This document shows positions 8,457 to 16,702 of a DNA stretch of 35,220 nucleotides, piece by piece. This DNA comes from Lachnospiraceae bacterium (GTDB lineage: Bacteria > Bacillota > Clostridia > Oscillospirales > Ruminococcaceae): contig JAMPFE010000024.1 of NCBI GenBank assembly GCA_023664705.1, positions 1-35,220 of the forward strand, given 5' to 3'. Below the pieces are notes generated by a model. The model ran no database searches and had not been told where the DNA came from. It saw nothing but the letters and a program-made list of their open reading frames with translations. Positions within the stretch are counted from its first letter, which is position 1. Each line of letters opens with the position of its first letter. Position numbers and translations under genes: made by a program.

Positions 8457-9373
8457 AACAATTCCCGTTCAACAATATTTTTCGGCTTTTCTCCCGAAAC
8501 AAACCGCCGCAGATTTTCGGCGCATATCTCCGCGATAAGATCTTCCGTTCTCGCGGAGTGCCCGAACGAATTACCCGAAATATGCGGAGTTATCGACACG
8601 TTTTCCATGCCCCAAAGCGGCGAGCCTTCATCAAGCGGCTCGCTCTCGAAAACGTCCAAAACCGCGCCGTATAAGCCGCCGCTTTGCAGCTTTTCGCACA
8701 TCGCCTCCGTGTCGATAACGCTGCCGCGCCCGACGTTGACGATAAGCGTGTCCGATCTTACGAGCGCGAGCCGTTCGCGGCTCAGGAGACGCTCCGTAGA
8801 GGGCGTTCGCGGCAGCGCGCAAATTATAATATCGGCAAGCGGCAGCAGCTCGTCGAGCAGCTCGACCGGATAGGTCTCGTCAAACTCGGCGCATTTTTCG
8901 CGGCTTCGGCGAACTCCGACAGTCGCCGCGCCGAACGCCCTCAGCCGCGTCGAGACGCACCTCCCGATATTTCCGCAGCCGAGTATCAGCGCGCGCGAGC
9001 CGTAAATCATGCGCTCTTTTCCGGTGTCCCGCCAGCGCCTTTCGCTTTGATTTACCCGATAAGCAAAAAAATCGCGGAACAGGCAGAGAATCCCCCCGAC
9101 AACGTACTCGGAAATGACCTCCCCGAACGCGCCCGAGGCGTTCGTAAGCAAGGTCCTATCCGAGACCGCTCCGCCGTAAATTATCTTATCCGCGCCCGCG
9201 CTCGTCAGCTGAAGCCATTTCAAATTTCCGAGCCGCCCGTAATACTCTTCGGGAATATCCCCGATAATTACGTCGGCAAGCTCGATATTATCCGTTTCAT
9301 CGGGATAATTGCCCGCCGCGAGTATCTTCTTCCTGTTCTCCTCCGAAAAGGGAGCGTTTATCAACAATCTCAT
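8453..9373 (-). CDS. D-2-hydroxyacid dehydrogenase (NAD-dependent)
   Basis: The protein has 306 residues, typical of the family. The nucleotide-binding GCGNIG motif is near residue 134. The catalytic set is complete: Arg in NVGRGSVID, Glu in DVFESEPL and His in TPHISGN. Such enzymes interconvert 2-oxo acids and D-2-hydroxy acids with NAD(P)H in the cytoplasm. Start and stop overlap the flanking genes by four bases each (ATGA type), so it is translationally coupled between an amino-acid permease and an acid-exporter-like gene. This context suggests reduction of a 2-oxo acid derived from the imported amino acid, as an electron sink; that is inferred. The exact substrate cannot be read from the sequence. 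Confidence 0.92.
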   Translation of the reverse strand: MRLLINAPFSEENRKKILAAGNYPDETDNIELADVIIGDIPEEYYGRLGNLKWLQLTSAGADKIIYGGAVSDRTLLTNASGAFGEVISEYVVGGILCLFRDFFAYRVNQSERRWRDTGKERMIYGSRALILGCGNIGRCVSTRLRAFGAATVGVRRSREKCAEFDETYPVELLDELLPLADIIICALPRTPSTERLLSRERLALVRSDTLIVNVGRGSVIDTEAMCEKLQSGGLYGAVLDVFESEPLDEGSPLWGMENVSITPHISGNSFGHSARTEDLIAEICAENLRRFVSGEKPKNIVERELL

Positions 9374-10137
9374 TGCGCGGCAGCCTGCTTTCTGACCTTA
9401 GGCTTCTGCATGCGGCGGACGACGCAGGAGAGCGTGAAATTGATGATAAAATACATCACGCACGCCAGCCCGCAAAGCACGAAAACGTCCGAAACGTTCT
9501 GCGAGGTAAAGCCCGTATAGCGCGGCGAGATCTGGATTATCTGGAACGTTCTCCCGAGCAGCTCCGCTATGGCGATATTCGCGATATAGGAGGTGTCCTT
9601 GACCGTGGTGATAACCTGACTTAAAAGCGTGGGAATTATGTTTCGGAACGTCTGCGGCAGCACGATATAAAGGAGCGTCTTAACGAACCCGAAGCCCTGC
9701 GAATACGCCGCCTCAAACTGCCCCTTCGGGATAGAGTTCAGACCGCCCCTGACTATCTCGGCGATGACCGACGACGTGAAAAGCACCAGCGCGATAACGC
9801 CCTTGATAAGCAGCGCTATTTCCGTTCTCGAAAGACCGAGAGCCTTTGAAATCCCCGACGAAACGTCCACGGACGGGAAATACACCAGCCCGATAAACAT
9901 CCAGAGCATCAGCGGAGTGTTGCGGAATATCTCGATATACGCGGTCGCCAGCCACTTGAAAATCACCGTCTTTTTGTCAGTGCAGTAATTCCTCGCGATC
10001 GCCAGCACGGAGCCGATGACAAGCCCGAGCGCTACCGCGAAAACGGCGATAAGCACCGTGAAGCCCAGCCCCTTCAGCAAATAAAGCAGCACGCTCCCGT
10101 CGGTTATCATTTTTAAACTGCCTTGAAGCTCGCTCAT
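9370..10137 (-). CDS. Polar amino-acid ABC transporter permease (HisM/GlnP type), second subunit
   Basis: The protein has 255 residues with an N-terminal hydrophobic segment and about five membrane helices. The EAA loop contacting the ATPase is visible as GLNSIPKGQFEAAYSQGFG (about residues 137-155). The segment NTPLMLWMFIGLVYF is typical of the polar amino-acid permease family. It overlaps the preceding permease gene and the following dehydrogenase by four bases each, so the two permeases are probably made in equal amounts and form a heterodimer. Confidence 0.93.
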   Translation of the reverse strand: MSELQGSLKMITDGSVLLYLLKGLGFTVLIAVFAVALGLVIGSVLAIARNYCTDKKTVIFKWLATAYIEIFRNTPLMLWMFIGLVYFPSVDVSSGISKALGLSRTEIALLIKGVIALVLFTSSVIAEIVRGGLNSIPKGQFEAAYSQGFGFVKTLLYIVLPQTFRNIIPTLLSQVITTVKDTSYIANIAIAELLGRTFQIIQISPRYTGFTSQNVSDVFVLCGLACVMYFIINFTLSCVVRRMQKPKVRKQAAAQ

Positions 10138-10844
10138 TGCGCTCCCTCCTTTTGCTTATCCGCGGACACGTCGCGGCTTTTGAGCCTGTTCTCCCACTTC
10201 GACGCGAGCGTTGACAGCGGAAAGCATATCACAAAGAAAATAACGCCGCCGATGATATATCCCTGTCCCGCCGCCGAAGCCGTGCCCTCGCCGACCGCGA
10301 ACGCGTTGGTCCTCGAAATGAGGTCCACCGCGCCGCCCGCCAGGAACATACAGGACGTGTTTTTGATGAGGTTCACGACTTGATTTACCATAGGCGGCAG
10401 AATTATCTTTATCGTCTGCGGTAGGACTATCAGGAACATCGTCTGCAATTGCGAAAATCCCTGCGAATACGCCGCCTCGCTCTGCCCCTTGTGAACGGAA
10501 TTTATTCCCGCCCTCACGACCTCCGAGATATACGCGCCGTGATAAATGCCGAGCGCGATAATGCCGCACATCAGCGCCGTAAAGCCCTTTATCCCCGAAA
10601 ACGCCACCGAGTAAAACAGGAACAGCGCCTGCAGCATCAGCGGGGTATTCTGGATAAACTCGACGTAAATCCGGGATATAACGTGCAGCGGCTTTTTCCC
10701 GCTCGTGGACATCAGCCCGAAAATAACGCCGAGAATGAGCGCTATCGCAAGCCCGAGAAGCGCCATAATTATCGTCGAGAGCGTTCCGTCGATAAAGCTC
10801 TGACGGTGCTTCCAGACTGTTTCCCATTTATTTATATCAAACAT
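10134..10844 (-). CDS. Polar amino-acid ABC transporter permease, first subunit
   Basis: The protein has 236 residues. An N-terminal cytoplasmic stretch is followed by five predicted membrane helices. The family motifs QNTPLMLQALFLFY and the EAA loop GINSVHKGQSEAAYSQGF are present. The start is supported by GGAGG about seven bases upstream of the ATG. It pairs with the overlapping downstream permease, the ATPase and the binding protein to make a complete importer. Confidence 0.93.
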   Translation of the reverse strand: MFDINKWETVWKHRQSFIDGTLSTIIMALLGLAIALILGVIFGLMSTSGKKPLHVISRIYVEFIQNTPLMLQALFLFYSVAFSGIKGFTALMCGIIALGIYHGAYISEVVRAGINSVHKGQSEAAYSQGFSQLQTMFLIVLPQTIKIILPPMVNQVVNLIKNTSCMFLAGGAVDLISRTNAFAVGEGTASAAGQGYIIGGVIFFVICFPLSTLASKWENRLKSRDVSADKQKEGAQ

Positions 10845-10871
10845 AACCGCCTCCGATAAAACAGCGAATAT

Positions 10872-10902
10872 GACGGCGAGACATTTTTCCGGTCCCGCCG
10901 TC
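10872..10902 (-). promoter_or_regulatory. Intercistronic hairpin between binding-protein and permease genes
   Basis: An 11-bp stem (GACGGCGAGAC against GTCCCGCCGTC, with one wobble or mismatch) and a 9-base loop, located 26 bases after the binding-protein stop codon, with no U-run. Stem-loops here commonly protect the upstream mRNA, so the binding protein is made in excess over the permeases. Confidence 0.55.
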
Positions 10903-10927
10903 TCATTCTTGGGAATTTATAATGTCG

Positions 10928-11752
10928 TTAGTTGAGCTTGAACTCGGCTATCAACCCGTCGACCGTGCCGTCCGAGAGCCATTTCGTGATAAGCTCCTCG
11001 ATAGGCGCGGAAAGCTCGGAATCCTTTCTCGTCGCCACGCCGTAATCCTGCGGCGCGAAGGTGTCCTCGATATAGTCGCGCTCCTCGGTCTTGAAATTCG
11101 CGAGTATCGACTTGTCGACGCAGAACGCGTCCACAGTGCCCGCCGCCATCGCGTTGGAGATCGCGGGATAGTCGCCGAACTGCTCAAACGTCGTTCCCGC
11201 CTGGTTAAACGAGGAAATATCGAAATCCGCCGAGGACTCGGGAACGGTATAATCGCCGAACAAGCCCTTTTCGCTCATCGTTTTCGCGAGATTATACGCG
11301 GAGGTCGAGCCCGTGGAAACGCCTATCTTCTTGCCGACAAGCCCGTCGACGTTCGTAATGCCGTCTGCCGTCTCAACAAGCACAGTTACCGCGTCGGTAT
11401 AGTACGGCGTTGAGAAATCCCAGCTCTTCTTTCTCTCCTCGGTTATCGTAAACGTCGCGAGCACGCAGTCGAGGTCGCCCGAATCGAGCAGCTCCGTTCT
11501 CGTCGCCGCCGTTACCGTAGTGAACTCAACGTCCTTGTAGCCCAGCTCGTCCGCGAGCTTTTTCGCAAGCTCTATCTCCATTCCGCTGTACTCGCCCGAA
11601 AGCGGGTCCTTGTAGCCGAAGCCGATAACGGAATCCTTTACCCCGACCTTCAGCACCTTGTCGGAGTTTTCTCCGCCCGAGCTGCACGCGGTAAGCCCGA
11701 CCATGCACATTGCCGCCGCGGCAAACGCCGCAAAAATTTTCCTGAGTTTCAT
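10928..11752 (-). CDS. Amino-acid ABC transporter substrate-binding lipoprotein (SBP family 3)
   Basis: The protein has 274 residues. Residues 1-24 are a lipoprotein signal with lipobox LTAC. The rest fits the two-lobe SBP_bac_3 fold: an opening KVLKVGVKDSVIGFGYKDP, then SGMEIELAKKLADELGY, the hinge-near segment LDCVLATFTITEERKKSWDFS, and the conserved YTDAVTVLV and GKKIGVSTGST strands. Family members bind polar, acidic or sulphur amino acids. It has an AAAGGAAAG ribosome site and follows the ATPase gene by 70 bases. It defines the specificity of the importer, which I cannot determine. Confidence 0.93.
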   Translation of the reverse strand: MKLRKIFAAFAAAAMCMVGLTACSSGGENSDKVLKVGVKDSVIGFGYKDPLSGEYSGMEIELAKKLADELGYKDVEFTTVTAATRTELLDSGDLDCVLATFTITEERKKSWDFSTPYYTDAVTVLVETADGITNVDGLVGKKIGVSTGSTSAYNLAKTMSEKGLFGDYTVPESSADFDISSFNQAGTTFEQFGDYPAISNAMAAGTVDAFCVDKSILANFKTEERDYIEDTFAPQDYGVATRKDSELSAPIEELITKWLSDGTVDGLIAEFKLN

Positions 11753-11822
11753 AAAAAACCACTTTCCTTTCGTTTGTTCGGTTGTCTCTCTATAATAATC
11801 GCCCTTGGCGAAAATTATCCCC

Positions 11823-12548
11823 TCATCTTATTATCTTGCCGAGGAACGCCTTCGTCCTCTCGTTTTGCGGGTTGGTGAAAAAGTGCTCGGGAGTGCCCTC
11901 CTCGAGGATATTTCCCCCGTCCACAAATATCACCCTGTCCGCGACCTCGCGCGCAAAGCCCATTTCGTGCGTTACCACGACCATCGTGAAATTCTTCTCG
12001 TGCGAAAGCTCAATCATAACGTCGAGGACCTCCTGCACCATTTCGGGGTCGAGCGCGGACGTCGGCTCGTCGAAGAAGATGATCCTGTTCTGCATCGTAA
12101 GCGCCCTCGCAATCGCGATACGCTGCTGCTGACCGCCCGAAAGCGTCGTCGGGTAAACGTGCGCCTTTTCCTCCAGCCCGACGCGTTTTAAGTACGTCAT
12201 CGCCGTCTGCTCCGCTTCCTTTCGCGGGACCTTTTTCAGCTTGACGGGCGCGAGCGTGAGGTTATCCAGCACCGTCATATGCGGATACAGGTTGAACTGC
12301 TGAAACACCATGGACGAGTGTATCTTATTGATGAACGCCCTGCGTTTTCTGCTCATAAGGTGGTTGTGTATGTAGACCTTCCCCGAGGTCGGCTCTTCAA
12401 GGTAATTCATGCATCGGATAAGCGTGCTCTTTCCCGAGCCGCTGGGTCCGATTATCACGACCTTCTCGCCCTCGGCTACGTGCAGGTTTACGCCCTTCAG
12501 CACCTCCAAATCGCCGAAGCTCTTGTGAATATTTTCAAGCCTTATCAT
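11823..12548 (-). CDS. Amino-acid ABC transporter ATP-binding protein (GlnQ type)
   Basis: The ATG at 12548 is chosen over an upstream one at 12614: AGGAGAG lies about nine bases before it, and the protein then begins with the canonical MIRLENIHKSFG. It has 241 residues. Walker A is GPSGSGKST, the Q-loop follows with MVFQQFNLYPHMTV, the signature is LSGGQQQR, Walker B is IIFFDEPTSALDPE, and the switch His is in VTHEMGFA. It powers the adjacent permeases and is the first gene of a six-gene transcript. Confidence 0.95.
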   Translation of the reverse strand: MIRLENIHKSFGDLEVLKGVNLHVAEGEKVVIIGPSGSGKSTLIRCMNYLEEPTSGKVYIHNHLMSRKRRAFINKIHSSMVFQQFNLYPHMTVLDNLTLAPVKLKKVPRKEAEQTAMTYLKRVGLEEKAHVYPTTLSGGQQQRIAIARALTMQNRIIFFDEPTSALDPEMVQEVLDVMIELSHEKNFTMVVVTHEMGFAREVADRVIFVDGGNILEEGTPEHFFTNPQNERTKAFLGKIIR

Positions 12549-12593
12549 GCGGATCGCTCTCCTTTCGGAAACGCGCTTTTCGTTTCCGTTTTT

Positions 12594-12640
12594 ATCATAC
12601 AACAAAATTTGCAAGATTTCAAGTCTTTTCTTGCAAATTT
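12594..12640 (-). promoter_or_regulatory. Promoter of the amino-acid transporter operon with an overlapping 11-bp inverted repeat
   Basis: On the minus strand TTGAAA (12617-12622), 17 bases, TATGAT (12594-12599). AAATTTGCAAG (12605-12615) and CTTGCAAATTT (12630-12640) form a perfect inverted repeat with a 14-base spacer that brackets the -35 box. This is a likely repressor site. A second, weaker pair ATGCAATA (12682-12689) / TATTGCAT (12702-12709) lies upstream. The rest of 12640-12857 is AT-rich with scattered TGCA motifs and no gene. Confidence 0.7.
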
Positions 12641-12857
12641 CTTCGATTTTCCGTGATATTTTCGCTTATACCCAAAAAATTATGCAATAACGCAAACAAA
12701 ATATTGCATTATCCACAAATTTACACCTATTATAATATACCCGCCGCATGTGCAGGATTTTCTTTGTCAAAATTCAAAAAACGCAGAAAATCGGCGCTTT
12801 TTGTGCAAAATGACCTAATTTTTGCATTTTCTTGATATATTTCCGTCAATTTCGGGG

Positions 12858-12886
12858 TTGACACCGCAGCCGCGCCGTGCTATAAT
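12858..12886 (+). promoter_or_regulatory. Perfect-consensus sigma-A promoter of the ATP-grasp operon
   Basis: TTGACA (12858-12863), exactly 17 bases, TATAAT (12881-12886), with both hexamers fully consensus. The operon that follows is therefore probably strongly and constitutively transcribed unless controlled downstream. Confidence 0.9.
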
Positions 12887-12897
12887 AAATATAAAGC

Positions 12898-12936
12898 AAG
12901 GGCGCTTTGACGGGGTATCTCCGCCAAAGCGCCCTT
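12898..12936 (+). promoter_or_regulatory. Leader hairpin of the ATP-grasp operon
   Basis: A perfect 12-bp stem, AAGGGCGCTTTG / CAAAGCGCCCTT, with a 15-base loop starts near the expected transcription start. It is followed by TATTGTT rather than a long T-run, so termination would be weak; mRNA protection or attenuation are both possible. A 7-codon reading frame (12944-12967) ends in TGA overlapping the operon's ATG at 12964, which might couple translation. Confidence 0.55.
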
Positions 12937-12963
12937 TATTGTTATGAAAAGAGATGAATTTTT

Positions 12964-14283
12964 ATGAACACTCCCGTTGCAAATTCCAAAGAAATAAACG
13001 AGCTTCTCGCGCGCTACGGAGTAAAGTTCGGGATATACAAAAACGGCAGCTTTCACGAGCAGCTTTTCCCGTTCGACGCGGTGCCGCGCGTAATTTCGGC
13101 GGCGGATTTCGCGGAGATAGAGAGGGGGCTTATCCAGCGGGTAAACGCGCTGAATATGTTCCTGCGCGACGTTTATTCCGACAAAAAGATAATCGCGGAC
13201 GGCGTGATCCCCGAGGACTTTGTGTACAGCTCGACGGGCTTTTTGCAGCAATGCGACGGAGTTTTGCCGCCCAAAGGGGTATACAGCCACATTTCGGGAA
13301 TAGACCTTGTACAGGCGAAGGACGGCGCGTGGTACATCCTCGAGGACAATCTTCGCATACCGTCGGGCGCGTCCTATCCGCTGATAGCGCGGGAGCTTTG
13401 CCGCATGACAAGCCCCGAGGTCTTTCGCGAGGCTAAGGTGCGCGACAACCGCAACTACATCGCCATGCTCCGCGAGACTATGGACTATGTGAACCGCGGC
13501 GGCATCAACGTTATCCTCACGCCCGGACGCTACAACGCCGCTTATTTCGAGCATTCCTATTTTGCCGAGAAAGCCGGCGCGGCGCTCGTGCAGAACACCG
13601 ACCTGTTCGTTGAGGACAACGTTCTTTACCTGAAGGATTATCAGAACGGCAAGACGCGCGTTGGCGCGGTCTACCGCCGCATTTCCGACGAGTACCTCGA
13701 CCCGCTTACGTTCCTGCCCGAATCGCTCATCGGCATTCCGCACATCATGGACGCCTACCGCGCGGGGAACGTCGCGCTCATCAACGCCCCCGGCAACGGC
13801 GCCGCCGACGACAAGGGGATATACTATTTCGTACCGAAAATGGTGGAATATTACCTCGGCGAAAAGGCGATCCTCCAAAACGCGCCGACCTATCTGCCGT
13901 TTTACGAGAGCGACAGGAAATACGTTCTCGACAACCTCGAAAAGCTCGTTATCAAGGACGTTTCCGAGGCGGGCGGCTACGGCGTGGTGTTCGGCTCGGA
14001 TATGACGAAAGAGGAGCTCGCGAAATGGAAAACGCTCATCACCGAGCAGTCGCGGCGCTTTATCGCGCAGGAGGTCATCGACTTCATCGACCTGCCCGTG
14101 GTCGACGAAAACGGGAACACCACCATGCACAAAGCCGATCTTCGGGCGTTCGTGCTTTCGGGCGAGACGACGAGGGTCTGGTGCAGCGGACTTACAAGAT
14201 TTTCACGCGATATTGACTCTTTCGTGGTCAATTCGTCGCAGGGGGGAGGCTTTAAAGACACATGGGTACTATCACAAGAATAA
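12964..14283 (+). CDS. Circularly permuted type 2 ATP-grasp protein (DUF404/407 family)
   Basis: The protein has 439 residues. It carries the hallmarks of this family: GVYSHISGIDLVQ and WYILEDNLRIPSGASYP near residues 105-140, a central YYFVPKMVEYYLGEKAIL region, and SEAGGYGVVFG near residue 337 for nucleotide binding. It ends in SSQGGGFKDTWVL as in homologues. ATP-grasp enzymes join a carboxylate to an amine through an acyl-phosphate; this subfamily has been predicted from gene neighbourhoods to make small peptides or amide conjugates. The ATG at 12964 has a poor ribosome site. It overlaps the next gene by 22 bases, and the ATP-grasp/alpha-E/transglutaminase order is the conserved one. Confidence 0.9.
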   Translation: MNTPVANSKEINELLARYGVKFGIYKNGSFHEQLFPFDAVPRVISAADFAEIERGLIQRVNALNMFLRDVYSDKKIIADGVIPEDFVYSSTGFLQQCDGVLPPKGVYSHISGIDLVQAKDGAWYILEDNLRIPSGASYPLIARELCRMTSPEVFREAKVRDNRNYIAMLRETMDYVNRGGINVILTPGRYNAAYFEHSYFAEKAGAALVQNTDLFVEDNVLYLKDYQNGKTRVGAVYRRISDEYLDPLTFLPESLIGIPHIMDAYRAGNVALINAPGNGAADDKGIYYFVPKMVEYYLGEKAILQNAPTYLPFYESDRKYVLDNLEKLVIKDVSEAGGYGVVFGSDMTKEELAKWKTLITEQSRRFIAQEVIDFIDLPVVDENGNTTMHKADLRAFVLSGETTRVWCSGLTRFSRDIDSFVVNSSQGGGFKDTWVLSQE

Positions 14284-14987
14284 ACGTCGACAATCTTTTC
14301 TGGCTGGGAAGATACACGGAGCGCGTGTTCATCACGCTGAACTCCTTTTTCAGATACGCCGACAAAATAATCGAAAACGGCGGCGAGTTTTACGGGAAAT
14401 ATCTCGACAACATCAACGTGCCGAATATCTACCGCGATTTCGGGGATTTTTTCGATCGCTACGTATTCGACGAAAACGACCCGAATTCCATTTATTCCAA
14501 TCTGGAGCGCGCGCTCGGAAACGGCATCGTCCTGCGCGAGGAGATAAAAACGCCGTCGCTGTCCTATCTGCAAATGGCGGCGGATAAATTCAAGTCCTGC
14601 CGCGGAACCGACAAGATACGCTACGATATGCTCCCCGTGCGCGACGCAATCTACGCGTTCTGGGGGAGCGTCGACAACAATATGACCGACTTCGACGCGC
14701 TGCGGATAATTCACCTCGGCAAGTCCGTGGAGCGCGTGGATATGTCCCTGCGGCTCTCGCTGCCCGCCGAAGAAACGCTCGCCGAGCTTTCCAACTTAGT
14801 CAAGCACGTTGAGCGCTACACGGGGCGCGGCGGCTGCATCGTCGGCAAAACGGCGCTTTCTCGGCTGAAAGCCGCGCTCGAGGTCCCCGAAAAGCTTGAC
14901 GAGAACAGGAGCGCCATGATAGCGGACGTGGAAGCGCTCATCGCTCTCGATAACGCGGTGGCTGACCTTGAAACGGCTGCGGTTTGA
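14262..14987 (+). CDS. Alpha-E domain protein (DUF403)
   Basis: The protein has 241 residues and is all-helical in character. It starts with the diagnostic NVDNLFWLGRYTERV and contains repeated Arg/Glu/Asp-rich helices, for instance GKSVERVDMSLRL and VKHVERYTGRGG. Family members are usually somewhat longer (about 300 residues), so this is a short version. The alpha-E domain has no settled reaction; it always travels with the circularly permuted ATP-grasp protein and is thought to be its partner. GGGGGGAGG lies about a dozen bases upstream, inside the preceding gene, which it overlaps by 22 bases. It overlaps the next gene by 20 bases. Confidence 0.88.
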   Translation: MGTITRINVDNLFWLGRYTERVFITLNSFFRYADKIIENGGEFYGKYLDNINVPNIYRDFGDFFDRYVFDENDPNSIYSNLERALGNGIVLREEIKTPSLSYLQMAADKFKSCRGTDKIRYDMLPVRDAIYAFWGSVDNNMTDFDALRIIHLGKSVERVDMSLRLSLPAEETLAELSNLVKHVERYTGRGGCIVGKTALSRLKAALEVPEKLDENRSAMIADVEALIALDNAVADLETAAV

Positions 14988-15744
14988 GTATTCGGCGCGG
15001 CTGGAATTTGCGGAGAGCGTCTCGGAGCATTGCTTCACGCTGCGCTGTCTGCCCGTTTCCGACGGCAGACAGCTTATCCGCGAGCCGCGCCGGGAGATAT
15101 TCCCGAATTGCGGAAGGGTCTGGACCAGCCGCGACAGCTTCGGGAACACGCTGCTTTGCGGCAGGATACCCGAGCCGCACGGCGCGTTTTCCTTCCGCGT
15201 TTCCGGGGAAGCGGAGATAATCAACGCGCGGGATATTTCGGGGTATCCCGCGGCGGTTTACGGTTACGCCTCGCCGCTCACGAAAGCGGGAGCCCGTATT
15301 CGTGAATTTTACGCGGAAAACACCCCGCGTTCCGAAAACGAGCTCGACCGCGCAATGGAGCTGTGCGCCGCCTTGTATTCCGCGATGAGATACGAAAAGG
15401 GCGTTACCGACGTGCGCACGACCGCCGAGGACGCGCTAGCGCTCGGCGCCGGGGTATGCCAGGACTACGCGCATATTTTCCTGTCGCTGTGTAGGCTGGA
15501 CGGCATACGCTGCCGCTACGTCTCGGGGCTTGCCTTCGACCGCGGTGAAACCCACGCCTGGACGGAGGTCGGCAGCGGCTCGCGGTGGTTCGGCATAGAC
15601 CCCGCGAACAACCGCTTCATCGGCGAAAATTATATAAAGATCTGCCACGGCAGAGATTATTCCGACTGCCCGATAGAGCGCGGCATATATCTCGGAAACG
15701 CGGCAGGCGTTCAGACGGTAACTTCGTCCGTTATCGAAATTTAA
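14968..15744 (+). CDS. Transglutaminase-like cysteine protease family protein
   Basis: The protein has 258 residues if translation starts at the TTG at 14968, the only start compatible with a full N-terminal beta domain; the start overlaps the alpha-E gene by 20 bases and has no clear ribosome site, suggesting reinitiation. Residues about 145-235 form the catalytic core: Cys in LGAGVCQDYAHIFL, His in ETHAWTEV and Asp in FGIDPANN, so the triad is complete. Proteins of this group are peptidases or amide-processing enzymes and are standard partners of ATP-grasp/alpha-E pairs. The likely role is to cut or transfer the peptide made by them; this is inference from context. Confidence 0.9.
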   Translation: MKRLRFEYSARLEFAESVSEHCFTLRCLPVSDGRQLIREPRREIFPNCGRVWTSRDSFGNTLLCGRIPEPHGAFSFRVSGEAEIINARDISGYPAAVYGYASPLTKAGARIREFYAENTPRSENELDRAMELCAALYSAMRYEKGVTDVRTTAEDALALGAGVCQDYAHIFLSLCRLDGIRCRYVSGLAFDRGETHAWTEVGSGSRWFGIDPANNRFIGENYIKICHGRDYSDCPIERGIYLGNAAGVQTVTSSVIEI

Positions 15745-15757
15745 AGGGAGTGTAATT

Positions 15758-16702
15758 ATGATAGAAGCAGTCACCCGCGCGGGGCTTGCGGTCAATGAAA
15801 GCGTCGTTATCAGGAAAAACCACATAGTCGGCTCGGACAACAAAAATCCCACGGGCAAAAGAGTGTGCGTCGTCTCGGGAACGCACGGAGACGAACTGGA
15901 GGGGCAGTATGTTTGCGCGAAGCTGTCGAGCGTTCTGCAGAGCAATCTGCCCCTGCTGAATGGCACGGTGGACGTTTACCCCGCGCTCAATCCGCTCGGC
16001 ATCGATTCCATAACGCGCGGCATACCGCTGTTCGACCTCGATATGAACAGGATATTCCCGGGCAGCTCCGACGGCACCATGGCGGAGTGTCTCGCTGCGG
16101 ATATCGTCGCGGACATAAGCGGCGCGGACATCTGCATAGACATTCATTCGAGCAACATCTATCTTCGCGAGATACCGCAGGTGCGGATAAACGAAAATTC
16201 CGCGGAGGAGCTAGTTCCCTACGCGAAAATGCTGGACTGCGATTTCATCTGGGTGCACGCCTCCGCGACGGTTCTGGAGTCCACGCTCGCGTACAGCCTG
16301 AACAGCGTCGGCACGAAAACGCTCGTGGTGGAAATGGGCGTCGGAATGAGGATCACGCGCGAATACGGCGACAGGCTCACCGAGGGCATTTTAAACCTGC
16401 TGAAAAATCTTGGGATGTGGAAAGGCGGCTGCAAGCCCGTGAGAGAGCCCATCGTTTCTGCGGACAGGGCGGTGGAGTTCGTGAATTCGGGCGCGGCGGG
16501 GATCTTCGTGCCGAGCGCGGAGCATTGGTCGCAGGTGAGCCGCGGCGACGCTATCGGCAGCGTTATCGACCCCGTTACGGGCAGCGTCGGGGAATACGTC
16601 ACCTCGCCCTGCGACGGGATAATTTTCACTCTGCGGGAGTTCCCGATAGTCTACGGCGGCTCGCTTATCGCGAGAATTTTGGGAGGTGAGGTCAATGCGT
16701 AA
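15758..16702 (+). CDS. M14/AstE-AspA-like zinc amidohydrolase, metal site intact
   Basis: The protein has 314 residues and belongs to the succinylglutamate desuccinylase/aspartoacylase branch of M14 metallopeptidases. Zinc ligands are visible: His43 and Glu46 in GTHGDE, and His130 in CIDIHSS. The DLDMNRIFPG substrate motif is at about 93-102 and the candidate catalytic Glu192 is in LVVEMGVG. A C-terminal beta domain follows (GIFVPS, GDAIGSVIDP, CDGIIFTLREFP). These enzymes remove an acyl or aminoacyl group from an amino acid. AAAGGGAG lies upstream, 13 bases after the transglutaminase gene. Together with the ATP-grasp gene it suggests synthesis and trimming of an N-acylated or peptide product. 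Confidence 0.88.
   Translation: MIEAVTRAGLAVNESVVIRKNHIVGSDNKNPTGKRVCVVSGTHGDELEGQYVCAKLSSVLQSNLPLLNGTVDVYPALNPLGIDSITRGIPLFDLDMNRIFPGSSDGTMAECLAADIVADISGADICIDIHSSNIYLREIPQVRINENSAEELVPYAKMLDCDFIWVHASATVLESTLAYSLNSVGTKTLVVEMGVGMRITREYGDRLTEGILNLLKNLGMWKGGCKPVREPIVSADRAVEFVNSGAAGIFVPSAEHWSQVSRGDAIGSVIDPVTGSVGEYVTSPCDGIIFTLREFPIVYGGSLIARILGGEVNA

Noticed and set aside
8067..8873. Plus-strand frame across the FUSC/dehydrogenase junction
   Set aside because: It crosses the ATGA overlap of two well-supported minus-strand genes and has no motif or ribosome site.
12880..14130. 416-codon minus-strand frame opposite the ATP-grasp gene
   Set aside because: The plus strand shows all family motifs; the minus frame is Arg/Val-rich without motifs and would run into the promoter and leader hairpin.
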